A stretch of DNA of 64,000 nucleotides from Thermanaerovibrio acidaminovorans DSM 6589. GTDB taxonomy: Bacteria > Synergistota > Synergistia > Synergistales > Synergistaceae. The first letter of the stretch is position 1, and every line of letters starts with the position of its first letter. Below, one piece after another: positions 42,094 to 49,464 of the stretch. The DNA lies in the NCBI RefSeq assembly GCF_000024905.1, contig NC_013522.1, positions 620,001-684,000 of the forward strand, given 5' to 3'. The notes below the pieces were generated by a model. That model ran no database searches. It had not been told where the DNA came from and saw only the letters and a list, made by a program, of their open reading frames with translations. Position numbers and translations under genes: made by a program.

Positions 42094-43668
42094 TTGAGGG
42101 AACCAGTGATAGGCATAGACCTTGGGACCAGGTACTCCCTGGTCTCCTACTGTCCCCCCGATGGGGGGCCCAGGATCTTGACCAACCGGTGGGGGAAGAC
42201 CCGTACCCCCTCCTACGTGGCCTTCCGGGACGGCCGGTTCCTCTGCGGTGAGGACGCCCTTAGGGGGGTCCCCCTTTCCGGGGACGTGTGGTGGGACGTG
42301 AAGCGGAAGCTGGGCTCCGACTGGGTTGTCCGGTGCGGCGGCAGGGCCTACGGGGCGGAGGACCTGTTGAGCCACCTCCTGTGTCTGTTGCGGGAGGACG
42401 CGGAGGCGGCGCTGGGGCGCTTCGTGACCTCCGCGGTCATAACCGTTCCCGCCCACTTCGGCTTCCCAGAGAGGGGGGCCCTGTACAGGGCGGCCAAGGG
42501 GGCGGGCTTCGACTTCGTGAGGTTGATAAACGAGCCCACCGCGGCGGCCCTCTCGGTGGCCTCCGACGGCAGGTTCCTAATCTTGGACTTCGGCGGCGGG
42601 ACCTTGGACATATCGGTCCTGGAGGGGGAGGACGGGGTGTTCCAGGTGCTGGACAGCCTGGGGAGGAAGGACCTGGGGGGTTACGACCTGGATCGGCGCC
42701 TGGCGGTCTGGATCTGGAGGTGTCTTGGTCACGTTCCAATGGACGAGGTGGACCCCCGGTGGATAATGGTCCTTCGGGAGGCGGAGCAGATAAAGATAGC
42801 CCTGTCGGACGTCCAGGCGGTGGAGTGGGTGCCCCCCGCGGGCTTCGGTTGCGAGGGTACCATCCGGATCACCCGGGAGGACCTGGAGGGCATAATATCC
42901 CCCGCCATAGACGAGGTGGTGAGGTTGGCGGAGCGACTCTTTCGCCGACACTCGCCGGATCGGCTTGTGGTGGTGGGGGGTAGCGGCAGGATACCGCTGC
43001 TGAGGCAACGTCTATCCCAGCGGGTGGGTCAGATAGAGCACCTTAAGGTCTGTCCCGATGAGGCGGTGGTCCTGGGGGCTAGCCTCTTCGCCCGGCAGTG
43101 CGGAGAGCGGCTCCTGATAGACGTTTTGAGCTCCTCCGTGGGTGTGGTTCTGCGGGACGGTTGCGTCCAGACCCTGGTCCAGCGGGGGACTCCACTTCCC
43201 GCGGAGGCGTCGGTCTCCATCGGGGCGGAGTCCCTCATGTCCGGTTCCATTGACCTGGTTCAGGGGGAGGGGGCCATGAGGGACCCCCGGGGCTCCAGGG
43301 TGATATACCGGGTGGACGTGCCGGATGGCTACCGGGGGGATGTGCGCCTCTCGGTGGTGGTGGACACCGGGGGTCTGCTCCGGGTGAAGGTGGTGGGCTC
43401 CGGCTGGTCCGCCAGCCGGGTGGTTGATCTGACCCTGTCGGGGGGTGCGGTGCCCTTCGACCTGGAGCGGGAGATAAGGGAGAGGCAGTCCCGGCTCGTG
43501 GGGATCAGCTCTGCCCTGAGCCCGGCACTTCAGGACCGGTTGAGCTCCCTCCTGGGGAAGGTTAGGCGGGTAGGGGCCCTTGGGAACGATGGCCTATCCA
43601 TGGAGGCCCTGGAGGTCTTCGATAGGCTCATGTTGGACATGGAGAGGGTGCTTGGCGGTGAGCCTTGA
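42094..43668 (+). CDS. Second Hsp70-family protein, truncated relative to DnaK
   Basis: A 524-residue Hsp70 relative with a full ATPase domain: IGIDLGTRYSLVSY, LINEPTAAALSVAS, ILDFGGGTLDISVLEGE and LVVVGGSGRIPLLRQRLS. The substrate-binding beta domain is recognisable but degenerate, and the helical lid is short (ends in a helical stretch around LSMEALEVFDRLMLDMERV). It is not HscA, since no Isc genes are adjacent, and it is not a second DnaK copy by length. It overlaps the following J-domain gene by 11 bases, which makes a dedicated Hsp70/Hsp40 pair likely. Client unknown. Confidence 0.86.
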   Translation: MREPVIGIDLGTRYSLVSYCPPDGGPRILTNRWGKTRTPSYVAFRDGRFLCGEDALRGVPLSGDVWWDVKRKLGSDWVVRCGGRAYGAEDLLSHLLCLLREDAEAALGRFVTSAVITVPAHFGFPERGALYRAAKGAGFDFVRLINEPTAAALSVASDGRFLILDFGGGTLDISVLEGEDGVFQVLDSLGRKDLGGYDLDRRLAVWIWRCLGHVPMDEVDPRWIMVLREAEQIKIALSDVQAVEWVPPAGFGCEGTIRITREDLEGIISPAIDEVVRLAERLFRRHSPDRLVVVGGSGRIPLLRQRLSQRVGQIEHLKVCPDEAVVLGASLFARQCGERLLIDVLSSSVGVVLRDGCVQTLVQRGTPLPAEASVSIGAESLMSGSIDLVQGEGAMRDPRGSRVIYRVDVPDGYRGDVRLSVVVDTGGLLRVKVVGSGWSASRVVDLTLSGGAVPFDLEREIRERQSRLVGISSALSPALQDRLSSLLGKVRRVGALGNDGLSMEALEVFDRLMLDMERVLGGEP

Positions 43669-44743
43669 TATGGATCTCAAGACCCTGGGCTTGAGTCCCG
43701 GGGCCAGCTGGGAGGACGTCAAGAGTGCCTTTCGGCGGCTAGCCAGGACCTATCATCCCGACGTGGCGGGGCCAGAGCACTCGGTCCGCTTCGCGGAGAT
43801 AAACCGGGCCTACATGTCCATAAGGGAGGCGGTCCAGCGGGGCACCTACGGGGCCTATGGATCCGCCACCTCCGCCGGCGCATCGAGCCCCTTCAGCGGT
43901 GGGACCGGGACCTATTACGAGGGGCGGACCCAACGGCGGGCCAGGTCCAGGAGGCCGTCCCGGGGCATCCGGATTGGGGGTTTGGGTTGGCTCAGCTCCC
44001 TGGGGTCCGCCATAGCCCGGGGGGCCAGCGCCATTTTCAACCAGGAGGAGAGGCGCCGCAGGGAGTCGGAGCGGCGGGCCCAGGAGCTGGAGCGAATCAT
44101 CGGCGAGGCCATGGACCTGGCGGGTAACCGGCTGGATGGGATATTGAGGCGTTCCAGGCCCGCCTACGATGGTTCCTCGTCTCCCCACCTGGAGACCCGG
44201 CTGTTCAGCCGGCATCCGGGGGTGGTGGTCTTGGCCATGGAGGAGCTTAGGAGGCTGGAGGACAGGGCGTTGGCGGAGAGGCTAATGGGCTCCCTGCTGT
44301 CCAGGGGGGTGCCGGACGGGGAGGTCCTCAAGAAGGCCCTGGGCATGTTCCGCCCCGCCTGTTCCGAGGTGGCCCGGGCCATCTGCCGTTGGGGGGCCTC
44401 CTACGGACGGGAGGAAGCGGTGTCGGTGATCCGGTGGCTAAAGTATGGGGGGGCCAGGGATCGGGCCCTGTTCAAGCCCTTCTGCTCCAGCCAGGATCCG
44501 GTGGTCTTGGTGACCCTTCTGGACGCCTGGCCCATGGGGTGTGGCCTGCCGGACGTGTCCGACATGTCCCGGTTCCTCAAGTTCGAGGACGAGCACCTTT
44601 TGGGGGCCGCCTTGAGGCTCATCAAGAGGGAGGGGCCTCAGGGGTGGATGATGCCCAGGCTGGAGCGGCTGGCCTCCAGTCACGGTTCGGCGGCGGTGAG
44701 GGTGTGGGCCTCGGCTATTGTTAGAACCAGGCCTATGGAGTAG
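43658..44743 (+). CDS. J-domain protein with helical-repeat C-terminus
   Basis: About 361 residues. Residues 1-65 are a J domain: LGLSPGASWEDVKSAFRRLA and the HPD motif in TYHPDVAGPEHS. A low-complexity Gly/Ser/Arg linker follows. From residue 140 there is a long run of amphipathic helices (LAMEELRRLEDRALAERLMGSL, VLKKALGMFRPACSEVARAI, LLDAWPMGC, LRLIKREGP) resembling HEAT-like repeats. It lacks zinc-finger and class A/B substrate domains. GTG 43658 has GGAGAGGG upstream. Being coupled to the upstream Hsp70, it is probably its specific cochaperone and client selector. Confidence 0.8.
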   Translation: MSLDMDLKTLGLSPGASWEDVKSAFRRLARTYHPDVAGPEHSVRFAEINRAYMSIREAVQRGTYGAYGSATSAGASSPFSGGTGTYYEGRTQRRARSRRPSRGIRIGGLGWLSSLGSAIARGASAIFNQEERRRRESERRAQELERIIGEAMDLAGNRLDGILRRSRPAYDGSSSPHLETRLFSRHPGVVVLAMEELRRLEDRALAERLMGSLLSRGVPDGEVLKKALGMFRPACSEVARAICRWGASYGREEAVSVIRWLKYGGARDRALFKPFCSSQDPVVLVTLLDAWPMGCGLPDVSDMSRFLKFEDEHLLGAALRLIKREGPQGWMMPRLERLASSHGSAAVRVWASAIVRTRPME

Positions 44744-44777
44744 AATGTTAGGAACTGGCTGTTCGGGGGAATCTGCT

Positions 44778-45116
44778 GTGGCTGAACCGTGTCTATTCTG
44801 TGAGATAGTGTCAGGCCGGGTGCCGGCCCGGAGGGTTTACGAGGATGAGAGGGTCTTGGCCTTTCACGACATAAACCCCATGGCGCCGGTACACGTTTTG
44901 GTGGTGCCAAAGGTGCACATCTCCTGTGCCGCCGACGATCCGGGCTCAGAGGTCTGGGGGGCGGTTATGGACGGGGCGGTTCGCGTGGCGGAGCTGTTGG
45001 GGGTCAGCGGTGGTTACCGGCTGGTCGTGAACAGCGGAGAACAGGCCGGTCAGACTATTCCCCACCTGCACGTTCACGTGCTTGCGGGCCGACGGTTTAA
45101 CTGGCCGCCGGGATAG
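44778..45116 (+). CDS. HIT-family nucleotide hydrolase/transferase
   Basis: A 112-residue histidine-triad protein (HinT-like) cleaving nucleoside phosphoramidates. CLFCEIVSGRVPARRVYEDE at the N-terminus and the triad IPHLHVHVLAGR (HxHxH) at the C-terminus are clear. GTG 44778 is chosen because GGGGGA lies just upstream and the protein then begins at the normal HinT N-terminus. Short gap to the ribosomal protein S21 gene. Confidence 0.92.
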   Translation: MAEPCLFCEIVSGRVPARRVYEDERVLAFHDINPMAPVHVLVVPKVHISCAADDPGSEVWGAVMDGAVRVAELLGVSGGYRLVVNSGEQAGQTIPHLHVHVLAGRRFNWPPG

Positions 45117-45147
45117 AGCAGGTGGCAGAGGAAAGGGGGGAACAGGG

Positions 45148-45330
45148 ATGACCACTGTCGTTCGTAGGGATAATGAGTCTTTGGAGGACACCCTAAAGCG
45201 TTTCAAGCGGGAGCTACGGAAGGTGGGCGTGCTGCGGGAGGCAAGGAAGCACGAGCACTACGAGAAGCCCAGCGAGATAAAGAAGCGCAAGAAGGCCGCT
45301 CAGGCCAAGAATCGCAGGAGGGCTGGTTGA
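45148..45330 (+). CDS. rpsU: 30S ribosomal protein S21
   Basis: A 60-residue basic protein. TTVVRRDNESLEDTLKRFKR and the Lys/Arg-rich KKRKKAAQAKNRRRAG tail match S21. The ATG has AAAGGGGGG upstream. HIT-rpsU-yqeY is a widespread gene order. It overlaps yqeY by one base. Confidence 0.97.
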   Translation: MTTVVRRDNESLEDTLKRFKRELRKVGVLREARKHEHYEKPSEIKKRKKAAQAKNRRRAG

Positions 45331-45785
45331 TGAAGCCGGTTGATAGGGTTCAGGCTGACCTGGTGTCGGCCATGAAGCAGAGGGATCAGCTGGCCCTATC
45401 GGTGCTTCGCATGTTGAAGTCCGCCCTTCAGGTGGCCATGACCGAGAAGGGTGGGGGCGGTGATGTGTCCGAGGACGCCTTCATATCCATAGTGCAGCGG
45501 CTGGTAAAGCAACGGGAGGAGGCGGCGGAGCAGTACCGGGCTTGTGGTGCCTCCGATAGGGCCCAGGCGGAGATGCTGGAGGCGGAGTTTCTTAGGCGCT
45601 ATCTGCCGGAGCAGCTGTCCGACCGGGAGCTGGACGAACTGGTGACCCGGGAGGCGCTTGGGCTTGGCGTAACGGGTCCCAAGGACATGGGCCGTCTCAT
45701 GGGCAGGATCATGCCCTTGGTCAAGGGCCGGGCGGACGGCAACCGGGTTAGGGAGAGGGTATCGGCCTACCTGTCCTCCCTTTAG
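45330..45785 (+). CDS. yqeY: GatB/YqeY domain protein
   Basis: A 151-residue helical protein resembling the tail of GatB (glutaminyl-tRNA amidotransferase subunit). DLVSAMKQRDQLALSVLRMLKSAL, LVKQREEAAEQYRACG, EAEFLRRYLPEQLSD and MGRLMGRIMPLVKGRADGNRV are family landmarks. It probably binds tRNA, but the exact role is unknown. GGAGGG precedes the ATG and the start overlaps the rpsU stop. Confidence 0.93.
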   Translation: MKPVDRVQADLVSAMKQRDQLALSVLRMLKSALQVAMTEKGGGGDVSEDAFISIVQRLVKQREEAAEQYRACGASDRAQAEMLEAEFLRRYLPEQLSDRELDELVTREALGLGVTGPKDMGRLMGRIMPLVKGRADGNRVRERVSAYLSSL

Positions 45786-45817
45786 AAGTTAGAAGCCACC
45801 TAAAGGTCAGCTATACC

Positions 45818-45851
45818 GGGCGGGGGCGCACCCTTCGGGGCGTCCCCGCCC
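45818..45851 (+). terminator. Large hairpin after yqeY, no clear U-run
   Basis: GGGCGGGG and CCCCGCCC flank an inner stem capped by a TTC loop with one bulged A. The following bases (CCTGTCTTGC) are only weakly T-rich, so termination strength is uncertain. Confidence 0.5.
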
Positions 45852-45867
45852 CCTGTCTTGCGGATCT

Positions 45868-45888
45868 AGATTGTAATCGTTACAATCT
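45868..45888. promoter_or_regulatory. Perfect 9-bp inverted repeat, possible operator
   Basis: AGATTGTAA, 3-base centre TCG, TTACAATCT. The core TTGTAAT-C-GTTACAA resembles Fur/PerR/Zur-type 7-1-7 boxes with one mismatch. It lies about 55 bases upstream of the candidate nrdR promoter -35 box. Confidence 0.45.
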
Positions 45889-45942
45889 GCAAGGGGCTCC
45901 AGACCCAAAAACATGGGACCAGGGACCCCTCCTTTTCCCCCC

Positions 45943-45971
45943 TTCACACTCCCCAACACCCCAAATATGGT
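45943..45971 (+). promoter_or_regulatory. Candidate promoter of nrdR-nrdD-nrdG
   Basis: TTCACA (45943-45948), 17-base spacer, TATGGT (45966-45971). The -10 box lies inside the first NrdR-box-like site. Confidence 0.45.
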
Positions 45972-45973
45972 GT
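45958..45973 (+). promoter_or_regulatory. NrdR box 1 (weak)
   Basis: Core CCAAATATGG with flanks ACC and TGT, about 12 of 16 positions matching the known ACACWATATATWGTGT-like consensus. Overlaps the candidate -10. Confidence 0.5.
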
Positions 45974-45989
45974 ATCATACCCTAGCAAG

Positions 45990-46005
45990 CCACAATATAT
46001 AGTAG
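45990..46005 (+). promoter_or_regulatory. NrdR box 2
   Basis: Core CAATATATAG matches the NrdR consensus core CWATATATWG exactly; flanks CCA and TAG are weaker. Core-to-core distance from box 1 is 32 bases, three helical turns, as in known tandem NrdR boxes. Confidence 0.65.
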
Positions 46006-46019
46006 TTCTGGAGGGTGCC

Positions 46020-46499
46020 ATGCTCTGTCCCCGTTGTTCCTTGAGCGAGACCCGGGTGATCGAGACCCGGACGTCTGAGGGAGGTAGGGTCGTAAGGCGC
46101 AGGCGGGAGTGTCCCTCCTGCGGATACCGGTTCACCACCTACGAGAAGGTGGAGGAGCGGGGGATCCTGTGGGTGGTCAAGAAGGACGGCAGGCGGGAGA
46201 GTTTCGACCGGCAGAAGTTGCTCCGGGGTCTCATGAGGGCCTGCGAGAAGTTGCCGGTTCCGCTGGATGTTCTGGAGGAGGCGGCCAGTCGGATAGAGGC
46301 CCTTCTCAGGGAGAGGGAGTCCGGTGAGGTACTTAGCCTTGAGGTGGGGGACCTGGCCATGGAGGAGCTCCGCAGGATAAACAAGGTGGCCTACGTTAGG
46401 TTCGCCTCCGTCTACCGGGAGTTCACCGATCTGTCCAACTTTGCCGCGGAGATAGCTCGGCTTATAGAGGAAAGGGAGGATAAGCATGATAACCACTGA
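46020..46499 (+). CDS. nrdR: Transcriptional repressor NrdR
   Basis: A 159-residue repressor of ribonucleotide reductase genes. The zinc ribbon CPRCSLSETRVIETR and ECPSCGYRFTTYE is at the N-terminus and binds DNA. The ATP-cone (residues 50-135: VKKDGRRESFDRQKLLRGLM, VAYVRFASVYREFTD) senses ATP/dATP. Length is standard (about 155). The ATG has TGGAGGGTG upstream. It overlaps nrdD by 14 bases and so is coupled to the enzyme it should control. Confidence 0.96.
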   Translation: MLCPRCSLSETRVIETRTSEGGRVVRRRRECPSCGYRFTTYEKVEERGILWVVKKDGRRESFDRQKLLRGLMRACEKLPVPLDVLEEAASRIEALLRERESGEVLSLEVGDLAMEELRRINKVAYVRFASVYREFTDLSNFAAEIARLIEEREDKHDNH

Positions 46500-48615
46500 C
46501 GGAGTCATCGTTAACGATAGCGCCCTTGGGGGGCGTCAACAGCACCTCTTCGGTGCCGGGGAGTCCACCGACCTGGCCCTCATGGTGGATGCCCTGGGGC
46601 ACGAGGAGCGTTACGAGTGGGACCCGGTCAGGATAAAGAACGCCCTCATCCTGGAGGCCCAGGTGGACCCGGAGGTGGCGGCCAGCATAGCCTCCGAGGT
46701 GGAGGACGACATAGTTCGCTACGGTAGGGACAGGGTCACCACCCGGCTCATAAGGGAGATGGTGAACGTAAAGCTGTTCCAGCGAGGGCTAGACGCCAAG
46801 CTGGCGGATCACAGCCAGGTTGGTCTGCCGGTCAGCGACCTGGAGACCATGTTGCTCAAGCCCAACAAGGAGAACAGCAACACCACCCATAACCCGGAGT
46901 CCATAAACCTCTCCATAGCCGAGCGGGTCCTCAAGGAGTACTCCCTGAGCAAGGTGTTCTCCCCCGACGTGGCCTCCGCCCACTTGAACGGGGACATCCA
47001 CCTTCACGACCTAGGTATGGTCAACAGGCCCTACTGTTCGGGCCAGAGCATAGCCTACGTGGCCCGTTACGGGCTGAACATCCCCTCCATAACCAGCGTC
47101 TCCGCCCCGGCGAAGCACGCGGACGTGTTGCTGGCCCACGTGCTCAAGATGACCTCGGTGTTGCAGAACAACTTCGCCGGCGCCATCGGCTGGGACGCGG
47201 TGAACATGTTCTTCGCCCCCTACATGGTGGGGGCCACCGATAGACAGTACAAGCAGCTGGCCCAGCAGCTTATCTTCGAGTTCAACCAGCTGGCCGGGGG
47301 CCGGGGCGGGCAGGTGGCCTTCACGGACATAAACCTCTACTACGAGATCCCCAACCACTTCAGGGACGTGCCCGCCATAGGTCCCGGTGGGGAGTTCACC
47401 GGCAAGACCTACGGGGAGTACGATCAGGAGTCCAAGAAGTTCCTCAAGGCCCTCTTCGAGGTCTACCTGGAGGGGGACAGCCGGGGGCAGCCCTTCTTCT
47501 TCCCTAAGCCGCTCCTTCACATAACCGACTACTTCTTCAAGGAGCCCGGGTGGGAGGAGTTCCTGGAACTGGCCTGCCGGGTGGCCTCCGAGAAGGGGAA
47601 CACCTACTTCGTCTTCGACCGGGGTGGGGTGGCCAAGCTGTCCGAGTGCTGCCGGCTCTCCTTCGAGCTCAGCGAGGAGGACCTGAGGGAGGCCCACCAG
47701 CCCTGGAAGATGCGCTACTGCGCCCTCCAGAACGTGACCATCAACCTGCCCCGGCTGGCTTACCGGGCCAAGGGGGACCAGGAGGTGCTGTTTGACCTGG
47801 TGGATCAGTACATGGAGCTATCCGCCAAGGCCCACATGCAGAAGAGGGCCTTCATCAAGGAGATACTCGACCTGGGCAAGCGGGGGCCCCTTAGCGCCCT
47901 CTGCGTGGATCACGACGGGGAGGCCTACCTCCGGTTCCACAAGGCCTCTCACCTGATAGGGATCCTGGGGGTCAACGAGATGGTCCAGGTGATGACCGGA
48001 CATGAGCTCCACGAGGACAAGGGGGCGCTGGACCTGGCCCTGTCGGTGATCAAGTACATGGAGCTCAAGTGCGACCAGTTGAGCGAGCGCTACGGGGTGA
48101 AGATGGTGCTGGAGCAGACCCCGGCGGAGAGCACCGCCCATCGGTTCGCCAAGCTGGACCTGAAGACCTTCCCGGAGGAGGCCTCCCGGGTCATCAAGGG
48201 GGACTTCAGGACCAACGAGATCTACTACACCAACAGCACCCACCTGAACTATCACCTGGCGCTGGATCCGATCCAGCGGGTGGTGGAGGAGGGGATGTTC
48301 CATCCAATGATAAAGGCCGGTGCCCTGACCCACGTGTGGATGGGGGAGCACAAGCCTGATCCCCGCTCGTTGAGCTCCCTGGTGCAGAAGATATTCCACC
48401 ACAGCGAGAACGCCCAGGTGGCCTTCAGCCCGGAGTTCACCGTTTGCAACTCCTGCAACCGGGTACACCGGGGGCTGTTCGAGAGCTGTCCCACCTGCGG
48501 GTCCGCCGACGTGGACGGGATAACCAGGATAACCGGTTACTTCACCAGGACCTCCAGCTGGAACGCGGGCAAGAGGGGGGAGCTCAGGGATCGCAGCCGG
48601 GTGGCGGTGTCCTGA
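46486..48615 (+). CDS. nrdD: Anaerobic ribonucleoside-triphosphate reductase, class III
   Basis: A 709-residue oxygen-sensitive enzyme making dNTPs from NTPs via a glycyl radical. An N-terminal ATP-cone-like region (residues 30-90) is followed by the barrel: KPNKENSNTTHNPESINLS, GDIHLHDLGMVNRPYC, QNNFAGAIGWDAVN and SECCRLSFEL. The C-terminal zinc site is VCNSCNRVHRGLFESCPTCG (four Cys) and the glycyl radical site is RITGYFTRT. The final segment WNAGKRGELRDR is typical. It indicates an anaerobic lifestyle. Confidence 0.96.
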   Translation: MITTDGVIVNDSALGGRQQHLFGAGESTDLALMVDALGHEERYEWDPVRIKNALILEAQVDPEVAASIASEVEDDIVRYGRDRVTTRLIREMVNVKLFQRGLDAKLADHSQVGLPVSDLETMLLKPNKENSNTTHNPESINLSIAERVLKEYSLSKVFSPDVASAHLNGDIHLHDLGMVNRPYCSGQSIAYVARYGLNIPSITSVSAPAKHADVLLAHVLKMTSVLQNNFAGAIGWDAVNMFFAPYMVGATDRQYKQLAQQLIFEFNQLAGGRGGQVAFTDINLYYEIPNHFRDVPAIGPGGEFTGKTYGEYDQESKKFLKALFEVYLEGDSRGQPFFFPKPLLHITDYFFKEPGWEEFLELACRVASEKGNTYFVFDRGGVAKLSECCRLSFELSEEDLREAHQPWKMRYCALQNVTINLPRLAYRAKGDQEVLFDLVDQYMELSAKAHMQKRAFIKEILDLGKRGPLSALCVDHDGEAYLRFHKASHLIGILGVNEMVQVMTGHELHEDKGALDLALSVIKYMELKCDQLSERYGVKMVLEQTPAESTAHRFAKLDLKTFPEEASRVIKGDFRTNEIYYTNSTHLNYHLALDPIQRVVEEGMFHPMIKAGALTHVWMGEHKPDPRSLSSLVQKIFHHSENAQVAFSPEFTVCNSCNRVHRGLFESCPTCGSADVDGITRITGYFTRTSSWNAGKRGELRDRSRVAVS

Positions 48616-49298
48616 TGTGTCAGGTGATCGTGGGGGGGTACGTGCCCACCTCCCTACTGGACTGGCCTGGCATGGTCTGCGCCAGCCTGTTCACCGCGGG
48701 ATGCAACCTCCGGTGCCCCTTCTGCCACAACCCGGAGCTGGTGCCGGTTCCGGTGGCGGGGGACGGCCCGGAGGCCTTCCTCCGGGTGGTGGAGGGGCGT
48801 AGGGCCTTCCTGGACGGGGTGTGCATAAGCGGGGGAGAGCCCTGCATGCACCGGGGCCTTGGGGAGCTGATGGCAAGGATAAGGTCCATGGGGCTCAAGG
48901 TTAAGCTGGACACCAACGGCACCTATCCGGAGGTGCTCCAGGACCTCCTATCCCGGGGTCTGGTGGACTTTGTGGCCCTGGACGTGAAGGCCCCCTGGGA
49001 CCGGTACGGGGACCTGACCGGGGGCTTCGATGTGGCCTCCAAGGTTAGGACATCGATCGGGATCATAAGGTCCTGGGGGGGCGATTACGAGCTGAGGACT
49101 ACCTGGGTTCCTAAGCTCCTGTCGCTGGAGGATATCAAGGCCATTCGGTTCATGCTGAAGGACGACGCCCACTGGGTGGTGCAGCTTTTCAGGCCCGGCA
49201 GGTGCCTGGATCCCTCCCTGGACCAGGAGGACCCGGCCAGCCCGGCGCCCCTGGAGGAAGAGCTTAGGGGTATCCGGGTAAGGGGCATCGGGGCATAG
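48615..49298 (+). CDS. nrdG: Anaerobic RNR activating protein (radical SAM)
   Basis: A 227-residue radical SAM activase that installs the glycyl radical in NrdD. It has the cluster motif TAGCNLRCPFCHNPEL (CxxxCxxC) and VCISGGEPCMHRGLGELM. LKVKLDTNGTYPE and FVALDVKAPWDRY are also present. The ATG overlaps the nrdD stop by one base (TGATG). It is longer than the E. coli NrdG (154) and matches the alternative pflA-like NrdG group. Confidence 0.93.
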   Translation: MCQVIVGGYVPTSLLDWPGMVCASLFTAGCNLRCPFCHNPELVPVPVAGDGPEAFLRVVEGRRAFLDGVCISGGEPCMHRGLGELMARIRSMGLKVKLDTNGTYPEVLQDLLSRGLVDFVALDVKAPWDRYGDLTGGFDVASKVRTSIGIIRSWGGDYELRTTWVPKLLSLEDIKAIRFMLKDDAHWVVQLFRPGRCLDPSLDQEDPASPAPLEEELRGIRVRGIGA

Positions 49299-49393
49299 GT
49301 TTTAATTTTAGCTGATATAGCCGGGCTCGTTGCCAACAACAAGGGGTCGGAGCGGATTTAGGGTTTAATTTCTCAAAAATTCTCTCCGGCCCT

Positions 49394-49421
49394 TTGTTTT
49401 ATTATACCCCATTGGTATAAT
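49394..49421 (+). promoter_or_regulatory. Promoter of the liv operon
   Basis: TTGTTT (49394-49399), 16-base spacer, TATAAT (49416-49421). The -10 is perfect. Confidence 0.6.
49402..49420. promoter_or_regulatory. Operator-like palindrome overlapping the liv -10 box
   Basis: TTATACC, 5-base centre CCATT, GGTATAA: 7-bp perfect arms covering the spacer and the -10. A repressor here would block the operon. Confidence 0.5.
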
Positions 49422-49464
49422 TAGATCGTCGGTTTAGTCTTCAAAAGCGATAGGGGGTATGGGA

